From Oscillospiraceae bacterium (GTDB lineage: Bacteria > Bacillota > Clostridia > Oscillospirales > Acutalibacteraceae): DNA of 64,000 nucleotides. Below the pieces are notes generated by a model that worked only from the letters and a program-made list of their open reading frames with translations, was not told where the DNA came from and searched no databases. A program made the position numbers and the translations under genes. The stretch covers positions 1 to 64,000 of the forward strand of contig SVPW01000008.1 in assembly GCA_015065645.1 (NCBI GenBank), read 5' to 3'. This document shows positions 17,128 through 25,205 of this stretch, piece by piece (the first letter of the stretch is position 1; each line of letters begins with the position of its first letter).

Positions 17128-17211
17128 GAAATAAGGCAAACCACGATAAACGGTTAGCCGAAATATCGTTTAAATAAACCGATTACTTTGGCGAGTGGCG
17201 GTTTATTTTTT
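17128..17211 (+). ncRNA. Putative type I antitoxin RNA
   Basis: A predicted RNA of about 80 nt. It starts ~7 nt after the consensus -10 and ends in the hairpin aataaaccg/cggtttatt followed by a T-run at 17208-17212. A second hairpin (acgata/tatcgt around 17143-17169) sits in its 5' half. It is transcribed towards the minus-strand toxin gene, and its 3' end covers the toxin stop codon. The toxin transcript would run on into its whole length. This convergent, 3'-overlapping arrangement is that of TxpA/RatA- and BsrG/SR4-type systems. No expression data are available. Confidence 0.65.
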
Positions 17212-17274
17212 TATGCTTAATATGTAACCGATAACAAGTATCATAAGAATTATAATAAAAGTTTCTTGTTCCAT
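17203..17274 (-). CDS. Small hydrophobic peptide, putative type I (holin-like) toxin
   Basis: A 23-codon gene absent from the ORF track. The peptide is acidic and polar at its start (MEQET), then a single hydrophobic helix (FIIILMILVIGYIL), then a short lysine tail (SIKK). This is the shape of small membrane toxins of the putative holin-like/TxpA type. A strong Shine-Dalgarno (agggggtgat) precedes the ATG. That site is locked in a hairpin in the leader (17282-17303), as in regulated type I toxins. Toxicity is inferred from architecture, not shown. Confidence 0.68.
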   Translation of the reverse strand: MEQETFIIILMILVIGYILSIKK

Positions 17275-17281
17275 AGCATCA

Positions 17282-17330
17282 CCCCCTAATTAAAATTAGA
17301 GGGCAAATGCCCCCCTATAATTAAGAGGGC
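17282..17330 (-). promoter_or_regulatory. Toxin mRNA leader with Shine-Dalgarno-sequestering hairpins
   Basis: Two adjacent inverted repeats occur in the leader. The first (17282-17303) pairs the aggggg Shine-Dalgarno with an upstream ccct through the palindromic ctaatt/aattag stem. The second (17309-17330) pairs gccctctt with a g-rich run. Because both contain ccct and gggg blocks, alternative pairings are possible, suggesting translational control of the toxin. Confidence 0.6.
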
Positions 17331-17371
17331 TAACCGCCTACCGAATGTAGGTCTACCTTATTCCAAATGGT

Positions 17372-17400
17372 ATTATAACATACAAATTTCAATCTCTCAA
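17372..17400 (-). promoter_or_regulatory. Promoter of the toxin mRNA
   Basis: On the minus strand ttgaga (17395-17400) and tataat (17372-17377) are separated by 17 nt. Transcription would start near 17365 and give a leader of about 90 nt. Confidence 0.65.
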
Positions 17401-17486
17401 CATAATATTCTATATTTTTCAACATAGTTTTTCAGATCATGAGCAGAACAACCATTTACAAATATCTTTCACTACCCAAAAACTAA

Positions 17487-17513
17487 AAGGGAGCGGCACA
17501 AAACCGCTCCCTT
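17487..17513 (-). terminator. Terminator of the DUF262 nuclease gene
   Basis: The inverted repeat gggagcgg/ccgctccc lies just after the stop codon, with ttttagttttt following on the minus strand. Confidence 0.8.
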
Positions 17514-17518
17514 TATCG

Positions 17519-19438
17519 TTAGACGAATAAACAATCTTTGATTTTTGCTTTCATATTTTTCCAACGCCATTTTACAAATTTCATATATTCTTTTTCAAGT
17601 GTCACAGCATCAATATCTTCATTTAAAAGCCATTTCATACTAGTTTCGGTTGTGAAAGTATATCTTTCTTCAACATCATTGATCTTTCTGCCTTTTAAAT
17701 AATCTGTATCTTCATAGACTGTCTTTGCACCTTTTGATCTATTGCTTTCTTCTGGAAGATAACACAAATTACCAACTGAACTTATTGGGAGTTTCAAATA
17801 TTCTACATCTTTTTTGCCACGATTTACTTTCTCTAACATTTTTTTGACTTTTGATTTTGGAACCAAGTGTTCTATATCAAAATCCTTTCCACTTAGTAAA
17901 TCTTCGGCTCTGAAAGTATTTGCATGAACAATATTTAAGATAATTTTTTCTGCCTCTTTTGGTGTAGCAATTTTTTTATCTTCTCTGCGGTCAGATAAAA
18001 CGCTACTAAACCATAAGTCCAAATTGCTTTCAAATTCTTCCCAAGAAATAGACTTGTAATAATATATGCCATTAAATATTATATTATTAAGGCGCTTATC
18101 GCCTGAACCACGCCAACGCTCTTGTAAGCAATCGATTACATAACTCTTGATACAATTATTGACAAATGTTTTTCTGCGCTCTTCCCAAACATCTGACGGT
18201 TTAGTAAAATCAAAATATCTGCTGATAATTTTTTCTCCAAGATTATCTTTTGTAAAAATTACGAACTTTTGTGTAAAAGCAAAAGCAATGATAGAAACTA
18301 TTTGCATTTCTGTATGATTAACACCTGAAAACTTTTCATTTCTTCTATTACCTTTAAACGAAGTAACTACTTTTAAAATTTTATCAATTTCACCAACAGT
18401 ATCTAGTATTTTACACAAAAAGAGATTTATCGTTGCATCATTTTTTAAACACTCATAAATATTAGTATGTAATTGATCCATTTCGCTAACACGATAACCC
18501 AAGCATGCATTTATCAAGGCAAAACCGACACTTTCAACTTTGGTTTTACTTTCATTTCTTCCAAAAAGTTGTGGATATTGGTCACATAAAAGTTTTCCAT
18601 AGCCGAAACATAAATCATAAAAGTTTAAGGTTTTATGTTTATGAATTTGAGTTGAATCGTAATCGTCTATTTCAAAATTTCCATCAACCATAATATCATA
18701 ACAAGCACAAACATAATCAAGTAATTTTTCTAATCTTTTGTCAGTTATCTTTACATTAGATACGCTCCATGCCGCTTTGTATATTTGATATTTTGTAAGT
18801 CTAGAACCAGTATTGTTTATGCGTTCAAAAATTTCAGGCATGTTTTTCTCACTGCCATATAATATAATAACAGGTATTTTGACTTTTAAAATAAAATCAC
18901 ATATTGTCACATATTCCTCTAGAATTGGCTTAATCAATTCAGCAACATCTTTAACCTTTTTTTCTAAGGTTGGATAATCATGGCAAATCGTATATGCAAA
19001 CTCATAATATTGCATACCACGAACATCTTTCATAGTTTCGTGCTGTTTCACCCAATCCATAAGTTTATGCGATATGTCATCAGCAATTTTCGCCTTAATT
19101 TCTTCCGAGTTATTGAGATTCATTAAATCAACAATTTTGTTAACGATATGTTCATCAATGTTTTGTTCGTCGAAAAATCTTGTTGGATTTGTGACAAATT
19201 CAAAAATAGTAGAACAACGCTGTAAGCCATCTATTATTTGTTGTTTTCTATTGGCATCTTCATAAAGTAAAACAGAGCCAAAAGGATAACCTTTTTTGAT
19301 GGTATCAATCAAGTTGCGCTTTTGATCGATTTTCCAAACACAACCACGCTGATATGGGGGTATAGTTATTTGCTTGCTTTCAATGGCAATTTGCAGTTCT
19401 TCAACACTGTATTCGCTTGCCTTCCACCAATTTTCCAT
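17519..19438 (-). CDS. DUF262-DUF1524 protein, GmrSD-like restriction/defence nuclease
   Basis: A 639-aa single-chain protein of GmrSD-like (type IV restriction) architecture. The N-terminal DUF262 domain shows PYQRGCVWK near residue 28 and IDGLQRCST near 69. The latter corresponds to the usual DGQQR NTPase-like motif but has Leu for the first Gln. A mid region of ~350 residues follows. The C-terminal DUF1524 HNH-like nuclease has DIEHLVPKSK near 540, VGNLCYLP near 575 and an Asn in SNRSKG. GmrSD-type enzymes cut phage DNA carrying modified bases. The gene is visibly more AT-rich than its neighbours, has its own terminator, lies beside a type I toxin locus, and sits inside a duplicated gene end. 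All of this points to horizontal transfer. Confidence 0.88.
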   Translation of the reverse strand: MENWWKASEYSVEELQIAIESKQITIPPYQRGCVWKIDQKRNLIDTIKKGYPFGSVLLYEDANRKQQIIDGLQRCSTIFEFVTNPTRFFDEQNIDEHIVNKIVDLMNLNNSEEIKAKIADDISHKLMDWVKQHETMKDVRGMQYYEFAYTICHDYPTLEKKVKDVAELIKPILEEYVTICDFILKVKIPVIILYGSEKNMPEIFERINNTGSRLTKYQIYKAAWSVSNVKITDKRLEKLLDYVCACYDIMVDGNFEIDDYDSTQIHKHKTLNFYDLCFGYGKLLCDQYPQLFGRNESKTKVESVGFALINACLGYRVSEMDQLHTNIYECLKNDATINLFLCKILDTVGEIDKILKVVTSFKGNRRNEKFSGVNHTEMQIVSIIAFAFTQKFVIFTKDNLGEKIISRYFDFTKPSDVWEERRKTFVNNCIKSYVIDCLQERWRGSGDKRLNNIIFNGIYYYKSISWEEFESNLDLWFSSVLSDRREDKKIATPKEAEKIILNIVHANTFRAEDLLSGKDFDIEHLVPKSKVKKMLEKVNRGKKDVEYLKLPISSVGNLCYLPEESNRSKGAKTVYEDTDYLKGRKINDVEERYTFTTETSMKWLLNEDIDAVTLEKEYMKFVKWRWKNMKAKIKDCLFV

Positions 19439-19804
19439 ATATTTACCTCTCTATATATTTTGTTTTTCAGCATAATAATACCATGTTTGACATAAAAAAG
19501 CAATGTTTACCATATATATTGCCTTAAAATATTTTTCTTCTGTTTAATATTTGGTATTATAATAATTTTAATAGGTGTTGTGAATGCTGAAGGAATATGG
19601 ACAAAAATATAAATCAATACTTGTTTTTAAACCCTATTAAAATATACTGATAAAAACTATCCTTTAAAATTTATTATATTATACAAAACTATTTTACTAG
19701 ACATTTGTTTGATTCGATTCTATAATGTGAGCAGACATTAGCACAAATGATGTGTTCAATGTTCGATTTATTCGCCCCTTAAAAGCGCAGGAACTGCGCT
19801 TTAT
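19439..19804. other. AT-rich gap at the right side of the island
   Basis: No gene is supported. The stretch holds the upstream region of the DUF262 gene (ribosome binding site gagaggtaaat) and a very AT-rich tract. Its right end is a small hairpin aagcgcag/ctgcgctt at about 19783-19802, which abuts the GGGtGRT remnant directly. No integrase or transposase is visible. Confidence 0.6.
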
Positions 19805-19901
19805 GTTGAGATGATGGGTCTTATCGGTGCAGGTAACAACCCCATGGTTGGTATGACAGAAGCTTTGCGCAGTTGCAGTTAACGAAGCGCTTAATAAATA
19901 A
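19805..19901 (+). pseudogene. Remnant of a second GGGtGRT gene 3' end
   Basis: Ninety-seven bases match the last 96 bases of the intact GGGtGRT gene (16938-17033). The remnant encodes VEMMGLIGAGNNPMVGMT in frame. One extra base (gctttgc versus gcttgc) then shifts the frame, and the expected AVAVNEALNK ending and TAA follow in the new frame. It uses the preferred codons ggt, atc, gca and ccc where the intact gene has gga, ata, gcc and cca. It may be the displaced original 3' end of the gene, or what is left of a tandem duplicate. Confidence 0.85.
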
Positions 19902-19916
19902 GCTTTTATATAGCTT

Positions 19917-19944
19917 TTGTAGGGGAGGGTCTCTGTGCCCTCCC
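19917..19944 (+). repeat. Dispersed intergenic repeat, copy A
   Basis: A 28-nt block (ttgtaggggaggg...gccctccc) forms a hairpin and is identical to 51097-51124. Other intergenic regions carry the same ttgtaggg end. Confidence 0.85.
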
Positions 19945-19987
19945 GTTTTTTTGCGTAGCAATAGAACTCGCCTGCGGCGAATAAAAC

Positions 19988-20016
19988 TGGCGTTGTATCC
20001 TTACGGGTACAACGCC
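19988..20016. terminator. Hairpin downstream of flavin reductase-like gene
   Basis: The inverted repeat ggcgttgt/acaacgcc has an imperfect extension. It could end transcription of the minus-strand gene at 20050. Confidence 0.5.
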
Positions 20017-20049
20017 TTAAAAATGTTCCTTTTTGCATTTTTTAATCTA

Positions 20050-20544
20050 TTATTTCACAAGCACTTTTTCAATTTTGCCTATTATCATATAGTGATAATC
20101 CTTTTCGTTATACCAACGAAGTGGCTCCTTATCAATAAAAAATTCTTCACCCATGGGCTGAACATACTGCTTTTTACAAACCACAACCAATCTTGCCTCT
20201 TCAAAATAGGTTGTGCCATCCGTAAAAATGGGATTAAGCCCTGTTTCGGCGGTTTTATCGACATCCCGTCCCGATTTACTGCCGCAAACCTTATGAATTG
20301 CCTTATTATCACCATAAAAGCTGAGGGTAAAGGTATCGTGTTTATTTAAAAACTCAAGCGTATAACGCTGTGGGCGAACCACCGCCATTACGCAGTCATT
20401 ACCCCACATCTCTCCTGCAAAACCCCATGATGCAGTCATCATATTATATCCGCTTTCATCACCTGCGGTAATGAGCATCCACTCATCTGCTATGGCACTT
20501 ATGAGGTTTTCTTTAATATCACGGGCGGAAATTTCTTTAAACAT
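20050..20544 (-). CDS. Flavin reductase-like FMN-binding protein
   Basis: A 164-aa split-barrel flavoprotein of the flavin reductase-like group. It begins with a short helix and then NMMTASWGFAGEMWGNDCVMAVVRPQRYT near residues 33-60, the typical FMN-binding and dimer region. FTLSFY and GRDVDKTAETGL follow. Such proteins bind FMN and reduce flavin or bind small substrates; the partner is unknown. The ribosome binding site is weak (aaggag about 10 nt upstream). It stands alone beside the defence island. Confidence 0.8.
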   Translation of the reverse strand: MFKEISARDIKENLISAIADEWMLITAGDESGYNMMTASWGFAGEMWGNDCVMAVVRPQRYTLEFLNKHDTFTLSFYGDNKAIHKVCGSKSGRDVDKTAETGLNPIFTDGTTYFEEARLVVVCKKQYVQPMGEEFFIDKEPLRWYNEKDYHYMIIGKIEKVLVK

Positions 20545-20590
20545 TTCAAAAACTCCTTAAAAAAGATTATGTTTAAAAATATGCGTAAAG

Positions 20591-21163
20591 CTACTGTTTC
20601 TTTCTTAAAAACCACAAAATAATTAGTATTTGTAAAACTGCCGATATGGTATAAACAAATGCAATGTTATTAAGAGATAATGTTATTACCAAGCAGGTTG
20701 GCACAGTCCACACCAAAGATGAAACCGCCAAAAAGTTTGGTATTTTTCCCCACCACATCTTTGTGAAAACAATGGCGATTATAGCCGTTACGGGAAGTGC
20801 GTAAATAAACAGCTTCCAACTGGGGAGAAGCGGCAAAAATATGTTTGAAAGTGTAAACAGCACCACAGCAAGAAGCCACGGAAGCCCCATTGAAAGAAGT
20901 GTTGTAACGGCTTTATTGCGTGTGAGAAGCGGTCTGCGAATAGGACCTTCACCAATAAGGTCCTCAACCGAAACCGAAAACAACTCAGCCAAGGTTAAAA
21001 CAATATAAAAATCAGGCAGGCCATCGCCACGCTCCCACTTTGATATAGATTTATCGGAATAATTCAGCTTTTCAGCAAGCTGAGTTTGCGTAAGCCCTGC
21101 ATTTTTACGGTATGCCGCAAGACGCAAAGCGAAATTTTTTCTTAACTGTTCTTCACTTAACAT
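20591..21163 (-). CDS. XRE-family regulator with C-terminal membrane domain
   Basis: A 190-aa protein with an N-terminal Cro/C1-type HTH (residues ~8-62: AGLTQTQLAEKLNYSDKSISKWERGDGLPD). Four hydrophobic segments follow between about 80 and 185 and a basic tail (FLRKKQ) ends the protein. This HTH-plus-membrane architecture is common in Firmicutes and may let the regulator respond to membrane events. The start was moved to the ATG after aaggtga; the track's GTG lacks a ribosome binding site. Confidence 0.82.
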   Translation of the reverse strand: MLSEEQLRKNFALRLAAYRKNAGLTQTQLAEKLNYSDKSISKWERGDGLPDFYIVLTLAELFSVSVEDLIGEGPIRRPLLTRNKAVTTLLSMGLPWLLAVVLFTLSNIFLPLLPSWKLFIYALPVTAIIAIVFTKMWWGKIPNFLAVSSLVWTVPTCLVITLSLNNIAFVYTISAVLQILIILWFLRKKQ

Positions 21164-21284
21164 ATCTTCACCTTGATTCACCAAATAATTATTTTAAAAG
21201 CCTTAAAAAGGGCGAATTTAAGCCAATTCTACCCTCAGTAGAGAGCATAATATATATTTATTTTAACCGATTTCACTCTCAGTT

Positions 21285-21854
21285 TCAATAGTCAATTTCA
21301 TCCTCTTCAAAAATAAAATGCTGTTGGGCATAATATTCATGTATACCATCCCCCGAAAGATTTACTATTCGCTTATTTTTCTTTTGGGCATATTTAAGGG
21401 TGTTTGCCGTACCGCCGGATTTGCCGTCAAACCAAGTTAAAACAATATCACTGTTATCTATCATATATTTATTTCTTTCCTGAAAGCAACTTTTATGGTA
21501 TTGCTCACAAAGGTATATAATTTCATCTGCATTACGGAGAATATTATTAAAACGCTCCTTCCATTCCGGTGGAAAAGAAGCCTCTTGACCCTTAAACGGA
21601 ATAACGCAAATAAGCCTTACTTCGGTATTCTTTATTCCTTTTTTTAACAGCAATACCGTTTCGGCTGCAATTATATCAAAACCCATTGCCATTCCGCAAT
21701 AAAAGGTATGGCACCCCTCATCCGGCAAAGAAAAAACGGCATCGGTAAGCTTATTTTCAAACCTTATATATTCGGCGTTTGATTGATTTAATTCAAACGG
21801 AAATTTATTTGGTCGATAGCCGGTAAAGCAACAGCTTGTAATTGTTTTTTTCAT
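21285..21854 (-). CDS. DUF1273/SLOG-family protein (YpsA-like)
   Basis: A 189-aa Rossmann-like protein of the YpsA/DUF1273 branch of the SLOG superfamily. It opens with CCFTGYRPNKFPF. It then has CGMAMGFDIIAAETVL near residue 54, CVIPFKGQEASFPPEWKERF near 84, and a glycine-rich KSGGTANTLKYA near 145. SLOG proteins bind nucleotide-derived ligands. YpsA has been linked to cell division in some Firmicutes, but the activity is not known. It is a single gene, whose start follows gaggttttttatg. Confidence 0.82.
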   Translation of the reverse strand: MKKTITSCCFTGYRPNKFPFELNQSNAEYIRFENKLTDAVFSLPDEGCHTFYCGMAMGFDIIAAETVLLLKKGIKNTEVRLICVIPFKGQEASFPPEWKERFNNILRNADEIIYLCEQYHKSCFQERNKYMIDNSDIVLTWFDGKSGGTANTLKYAQKKNKRIVNLSGDGIHEYYAQQHFIFEEDEIDY

Positions 21855-21900
21855 AAAAAACCTCGCAAATATTGACTTTTAGGTCTATTAGTTTTATTAT

Positions 21901-22149
21901 AAACTTAATAAAATTAAGTTTCAGCCTGTAAAAACCTGAATTTCATTTTTGTTTTTTCAGCGACATGTGCGGTGAAAAAACACATTATAAGCGAAAATAC
22001 GCATAATAAGCGTATTTTCAAGGGCACAGGGGTGGTATTGGCGGGGATAGAGTGCAGTCAAAAAAATTTTTAATTTTTTTGCGAACGGCATCCCCGTCCA
22101 AGAGAGTGGAGACTTTGTCGACACTCTCAAACTTAATAAAATTAAGTTT
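21901..22149. repeat. Intergenic region bounded by two identical 21-bp palindromes
   Basis: An AT-rich palindrome built on acttaat/attaagt occurs identically at 21901-21921 and 22129-22149. Between them are the hairpin gaaaatacgc/gcgtattttc (around 21993-22019) and gagagtg/cactctc (22102-22128), but no reading frame worth reporting. The right palindrome ends 20 nt before the Lrp-type gene, so these could be operator sites. They could equally be ends of a small miniature element. Confidence 0.5.
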
Positions 22150-22169
22150 TTTCAAAGGGAAGCGATAAC

Positions 22170-22628
22170 TTGGATTACATAGACCTTAAATTAATAACTA
22201 TTTTACAGCAAAATGCCCGCACTCCGTTAAAGATGCTGGCAGAGCAGGTTTATCTTTCATCACCCGCCACAGCAGCAAGAATACAGCGCCTTGAGAAGGA
22301 CGGTATTATTGAAGGCTATACCGCAAAAATCAACCTAAAGGCAATCGGCACACCAATTACAGCCTTTATAAATTTAGACCTTGACCCAAGGCAAAAGCCT
22401 ACATTTTATCCATTTGTGCGTTCACATCCAAATGTGCTTGAATGCAGTTGTGTAACGGGACATTATTCACACCTTATAAAGGTGGCTTTTGAGAGCACCG
22501 AAGCACTTGACACATTTATAGGAGAGCTTAACGCATACGGTCACACCGAAACACAGATTGCCTTTTCAACACCGCAACCGCCAAGGGAAATTGGTGTTGA
22601 AAAAATTCTTGCAGACAAGATAAAATAA
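22170..22628 (+). CDS. Lrp/AsnC-family transcriptional regulator
   Basis: A 152-aa regulator with an N-terminal winged HTH (residues ~1-55: LDLKLITILQQNARTPLKMLAEQVYLSSPATAARIQRLEKDGII). A RAM/AsnC ligand-binding domain follows (VLECSCVTGHYSHLIKVAF near 90). Members respond to amino acids or related metabolites. The start is a TTG after aaaggga. It is convergent with the AEC carrier gene, and a strong terminator lies between them. The palindromes upstream are plausible autoregulatory sites. Confidence 0.9.
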   Translation: MDYIDLKLITILQQNARTPLKMLAEQVYLSSPATAARIQRLEKDGIIEGYTAKINLKAIGTPITAFINLDLDPRQKPTFYPFVRSHPNVLECSCVTGHYSHLIKVAFESTEALDTFIGELNAYGHTETQIAFSTPQPPREIGVEKILADKIK

Positions 22629-22635
22629 TAATTTA

Positions 22636-22663
22636 ATCGACCGCCAACAGACGGTCGATTAAG
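22636..22663. terminator. Bidirectional terminator between lrp-type gene and AEC carrier
   Basis: The inverted repeat aatcgaccg/cggtcgatt has a 7-nt loop, with a T-rich tail on the plus strand. Confidence 0.8.
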
Positions 22664-22682
22664 ATTTTTATGGGATAAATAT

Positions 22683-23615
22683 TTATGCAACAAGCTGTGT
22701 AAGTGCCACTATAACGGGAATTGTTACCACCGAAATAACGGTTGAAAGAGAAACCATATTAACCGAAAGCTCAGTATCCTGATTATATTTTGAAGCAAAC
22801 ATTGTTGTATTTGCGGCAACAGGTGCCGCCGCACAAACAACCGAAGCTATAAGCATTGTTCCCCTCATACCGCAAAGATAAAGCACACCCAAAACAACCG
22901 CAGGCATTACAATAAGCCTTATTGCAATGCTTAACAGAGCCCAAATATCGGTAAATATCTTTTTAAAATCAGCCTTTGAAAGATGATAACCGATAATTGT
23001 CATAGGAAGCGGTGTATTAAGGAATGAAAGATGCTCAATGGGCTTATAAATAACCGCCGGTATCTTTTCCTGAGAAACCGAACAGAAGAACAGCACAAAG
23101 CCAATGGCTATTGCTATCATCCCGGGATTTATAAGCATCTTTTTTGGGGACATATATTTTTTGTCACCGCTTATGAGTACGATACCGTAACTCCAAGCAA
23201 TAAGATTAAAAATTGCTATAAAGGATGTGGCATAAAGCACACCATCATTTCCCAAAATCGCTTCAAGTAAGGGCAATGCCATATAGCCGCAGTTTGCAAA
23301 AACAATGCTATACTGCAAAACGCACTTTCTGGAATAGGTTTTATCACGAATAATCAGATGCGCCGTAATTATATATATAATATGTGCACCCAAAGCACCC
23401 GCAAAGCTTAAACCTATATCCTTTAGGGTATTAACATCAAACTCACGAATAAAAGATTTAATGATTACGCATGGTGTTACAAAGTAAAGCACCATATTGG
23501 TCATACTTTTAACCCCGTCATCATTAAAAATCTTTATTTTTGCAAGCAAAAAACCCAGCATTATAAGAATAAGCATTATTGCAACCTGCTGGGCGGTAGT
23601 TAAAAAGGCATCCAT
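22683..23615 (-). CDS. AEC family transporter (auxin efflux carrier-like)
   Basis: A ten-segment membrane carrier (310 aa) of the AEC family. It opens with a helix ending GFLLAKIKIFNDDGVKSMTNMVLYFVTPCVI and has the helix-breaking FANCGYMALPLLEA near residue 110. A second half shows TPLPMTIIGYHLS and APVAANTTMFASKYN. Members move small organic acids such as malate or malonate; the substrate is not predictable. Its ATG overlaps the galT stop codon by one base (TAATG). It is therefore translationally coupled to galT, an unusual pairing. Confidence 0.88.
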   Translation of the reverse strand: MDAFLTTAQQVAIMLILIMLGFLLAKIKIFNDDGVKSMTNMVLYFVTPCVIIKSFIREFDVNTLKDIGLSFAGALGAHIIYIITAHLIIRDKTYSRKCVLQYSIVFANCGYMALPLLEAILGNDGVLYATSFIAIFNLIAWSYGIVLISGDKKYMSPKKMLINPGMIAIAIGFVLFFCSVSQEKIPAVIYKPIEHLSFLNTPLPMTIIGYHLSKADFKKIFTDIWALLSIAIRLIVMPAVVLGVLYLCGMRGTMLIASVVCAAAPVAANTTMFASKYNQDTELSVNMVSLSTVISVVTIPVIVALTQLVA

Positions 23616-25102
23616 TAAACGCTCTCCGTAAACCTGATAAATGCGGCAAGACCCTCATCATTACGCTTAAACACACCTGCGTGTTCAAGTACCTTTGAGA
23701 ACACTATACCAACCTCATCCTCAATTATTTTATCAATATTCTGAGCGTTTATATCGCTGTATTTAGCCTTTATCTCATCTGCCCAATCGGCATGAATTGA
23801 AAGCACCTCATCAGCGGCAATATCGGCATTGTTTAATATAGCAGTCTTTAAAGCTGCTAATTCATCTTTAAGTCTTGCAGGCAATACCGCAAGTCCCATA
23901 ACCTCAATAAGACCGATATTTTCCTTTTTGATATGATGAAGCTCAGCATGCGGATGATAAACACCCATGGGATGCTCATCAGTGGTGATATTGTTTCTAA
24001 GCACCAAATCAAGCTCAAACTTATCTCCGTTTTTACGAGCGATAGGTGTAATTGTATTGTGGGGCTGACCATCGGTTTCGGCAAACACAAATGCCGATTC
24101 ATCGGTATACCTGCGCCAAGCAATCAAAATTTTATCAGCAAGCTCTATAAGGCGGTTGGCATCTTCACACTGAAGTCTTATAACCGACATTGGCCAACGA
24201 ACTATACCTGCCGTAACATCCTCAAAGCCTTTAAAGGAAAGGCTTTGCTCAATGGGAGCCTTTGCCATTGCAAAGGTATAATTACCGCCCTGGAAATGGT
24301 CATGACTTAAAATTGAACCGCCAACTATCGGCAAATCGGCATTAGAGCCAACAAAATAATGCGGGAACTGCTTAACGAAATCAAGCAGTTTTTTAAAGGT
24401 TGCACGGTTTATTGCCATTGGAGTATGCTGAGAATTGAAAACAATGCAATGCTCATTATAATAAACATAGGGTGAATACTGCAAGCACCAATCGGTATCG
24501 TTAATTGTTATCGGAATAACACGATGGTTCTGACGGGCAGGGAAATTTATACGTCCCCTATAACCCTCACACTCACGACATAAAAGGCACTTTGGATAGC
24601 CTGCCTGAGGAGCATTTTTTGCAGCGGCAATAGCCTTTGGATCCTTTTCAGGCTTAGAAAGATTTATGGTAATATCAAGCTCACCATACTGTGTTGGTGC
24701 CAACCACTTAACATCCTTTGCAATGCGGTCACGGCGAATATAATTTGTGTTACAGCTAAAATCATAATACCAGTCGGTTGCCGCTTTTGGAGATACGGTA
24801 TATTTTTTCATAAAAGTATCGGTAATTTCACTGGGCCTTGGAAGCATAGCTCCCATTAAAGCAGTATCAAATAAATCACGGGATACCACACCATCATCAC
24901 AAAGACCGTTACTAACTGCATAATCAAGTAATGTATCCAAAACCTCAAAAAGGTTCACATCCTCAAAATCATCACAGCAGTTCATTTCGTCAAGATTTAA
25001 AACCTCAAGCAAACGGTTGGTTACATAAATTTCATCTCTTTTTTCAAAGAATCCCTTTTGCAAGCCATAGCAAACAAGCTTTCTAACAGCGGTATCTATC
25101 AT
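23615..25102 (-). CDS. galT: Galactose-1-phosphate uridylyltransferase (type 2)
   Basis: The Leloir-pathway enzyme that exchanges UMP between UDP-glucose and galactose-1-phosphate. It is the long Firmicutes form (495 aa). Diagnostic stretches are ARQNHRVIPI near residue 200, SHDHFQGGNY near 280 (the family counterpart of the His-x-His nucleotidyl acceptor region) and HPMGVYHPHAELHHIKKENIGLIEVMG near 385-410. The ATG chosen follows aaggggagt; the track start is eleven codons too early. No galK or galE lies nearby, so the rest of the pathway must be encoded elsewhere. Confidence 0.92.
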   Translation of the reverse strand: MIDTAVRKLVCYGLQKGFFEKRDEIYVTNRLLEVLNLDEMNCCDDFEDVNLFEVLDTLLDYAVSNGLCDDGVVSRDLFDTALMGAMLPRPSEITDTFMKKYTVSPKAATDWYYDFSCNTNYIRRDRIAKDVKWLAPTQYGELDITINLSKPEKDPKAIAAAKNAPQAGYPKCLLCRECEGYRGRINFPARQNHRVIPITINDTDWCLQYSPYVYYNEHCIVFNSQHTPMAINRATFKKLLDFVKQFPHYFVGSNADLPIVGGSILSHDHFQGGNYTFAMAKAPIEQSLSFKGFEDVTAGIVRWPMSVIRLQCEDANRLIELADKILIAWRRYTDESAFVFAETDGQPHNTITPIARKNGDKFELDLVLRNNITTDEHPMGVYHPHAELHHIKKENIGLIEVMGLAVLPARLKDELAALKTAILNNADIAADEVLSIHADWADEIKAKYSDINAQNIDKIIEDEVGIVFSKVLEHAGVFKRNDEGLAAFIRFTESV

Positions 25103-25205
25103 AATAAACTCCCCTTTATATGTATATATCAACAAGATTATACTATTAAATTATATATGTGTCAACGGCATAAAATAATTTTTTATAATTTTTTTAAAAA
25201 AAGTG

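Noticed and set aside
16938-19901. Classical integrative element or prophage
   Set aside because: No integrase, recombinase, transposase, terminal inverted repeats or phage genes are visible. The duplicated gene end is kept as a finding, but the element type is left open.
19697-20038. Minus-strand ORF of 113 aa
   Set aside because: It is antisense to the GGGtGRT remnant and reads through a dispersed repeat and a hairpin; no ribosome binding site and no protein-like pattern.
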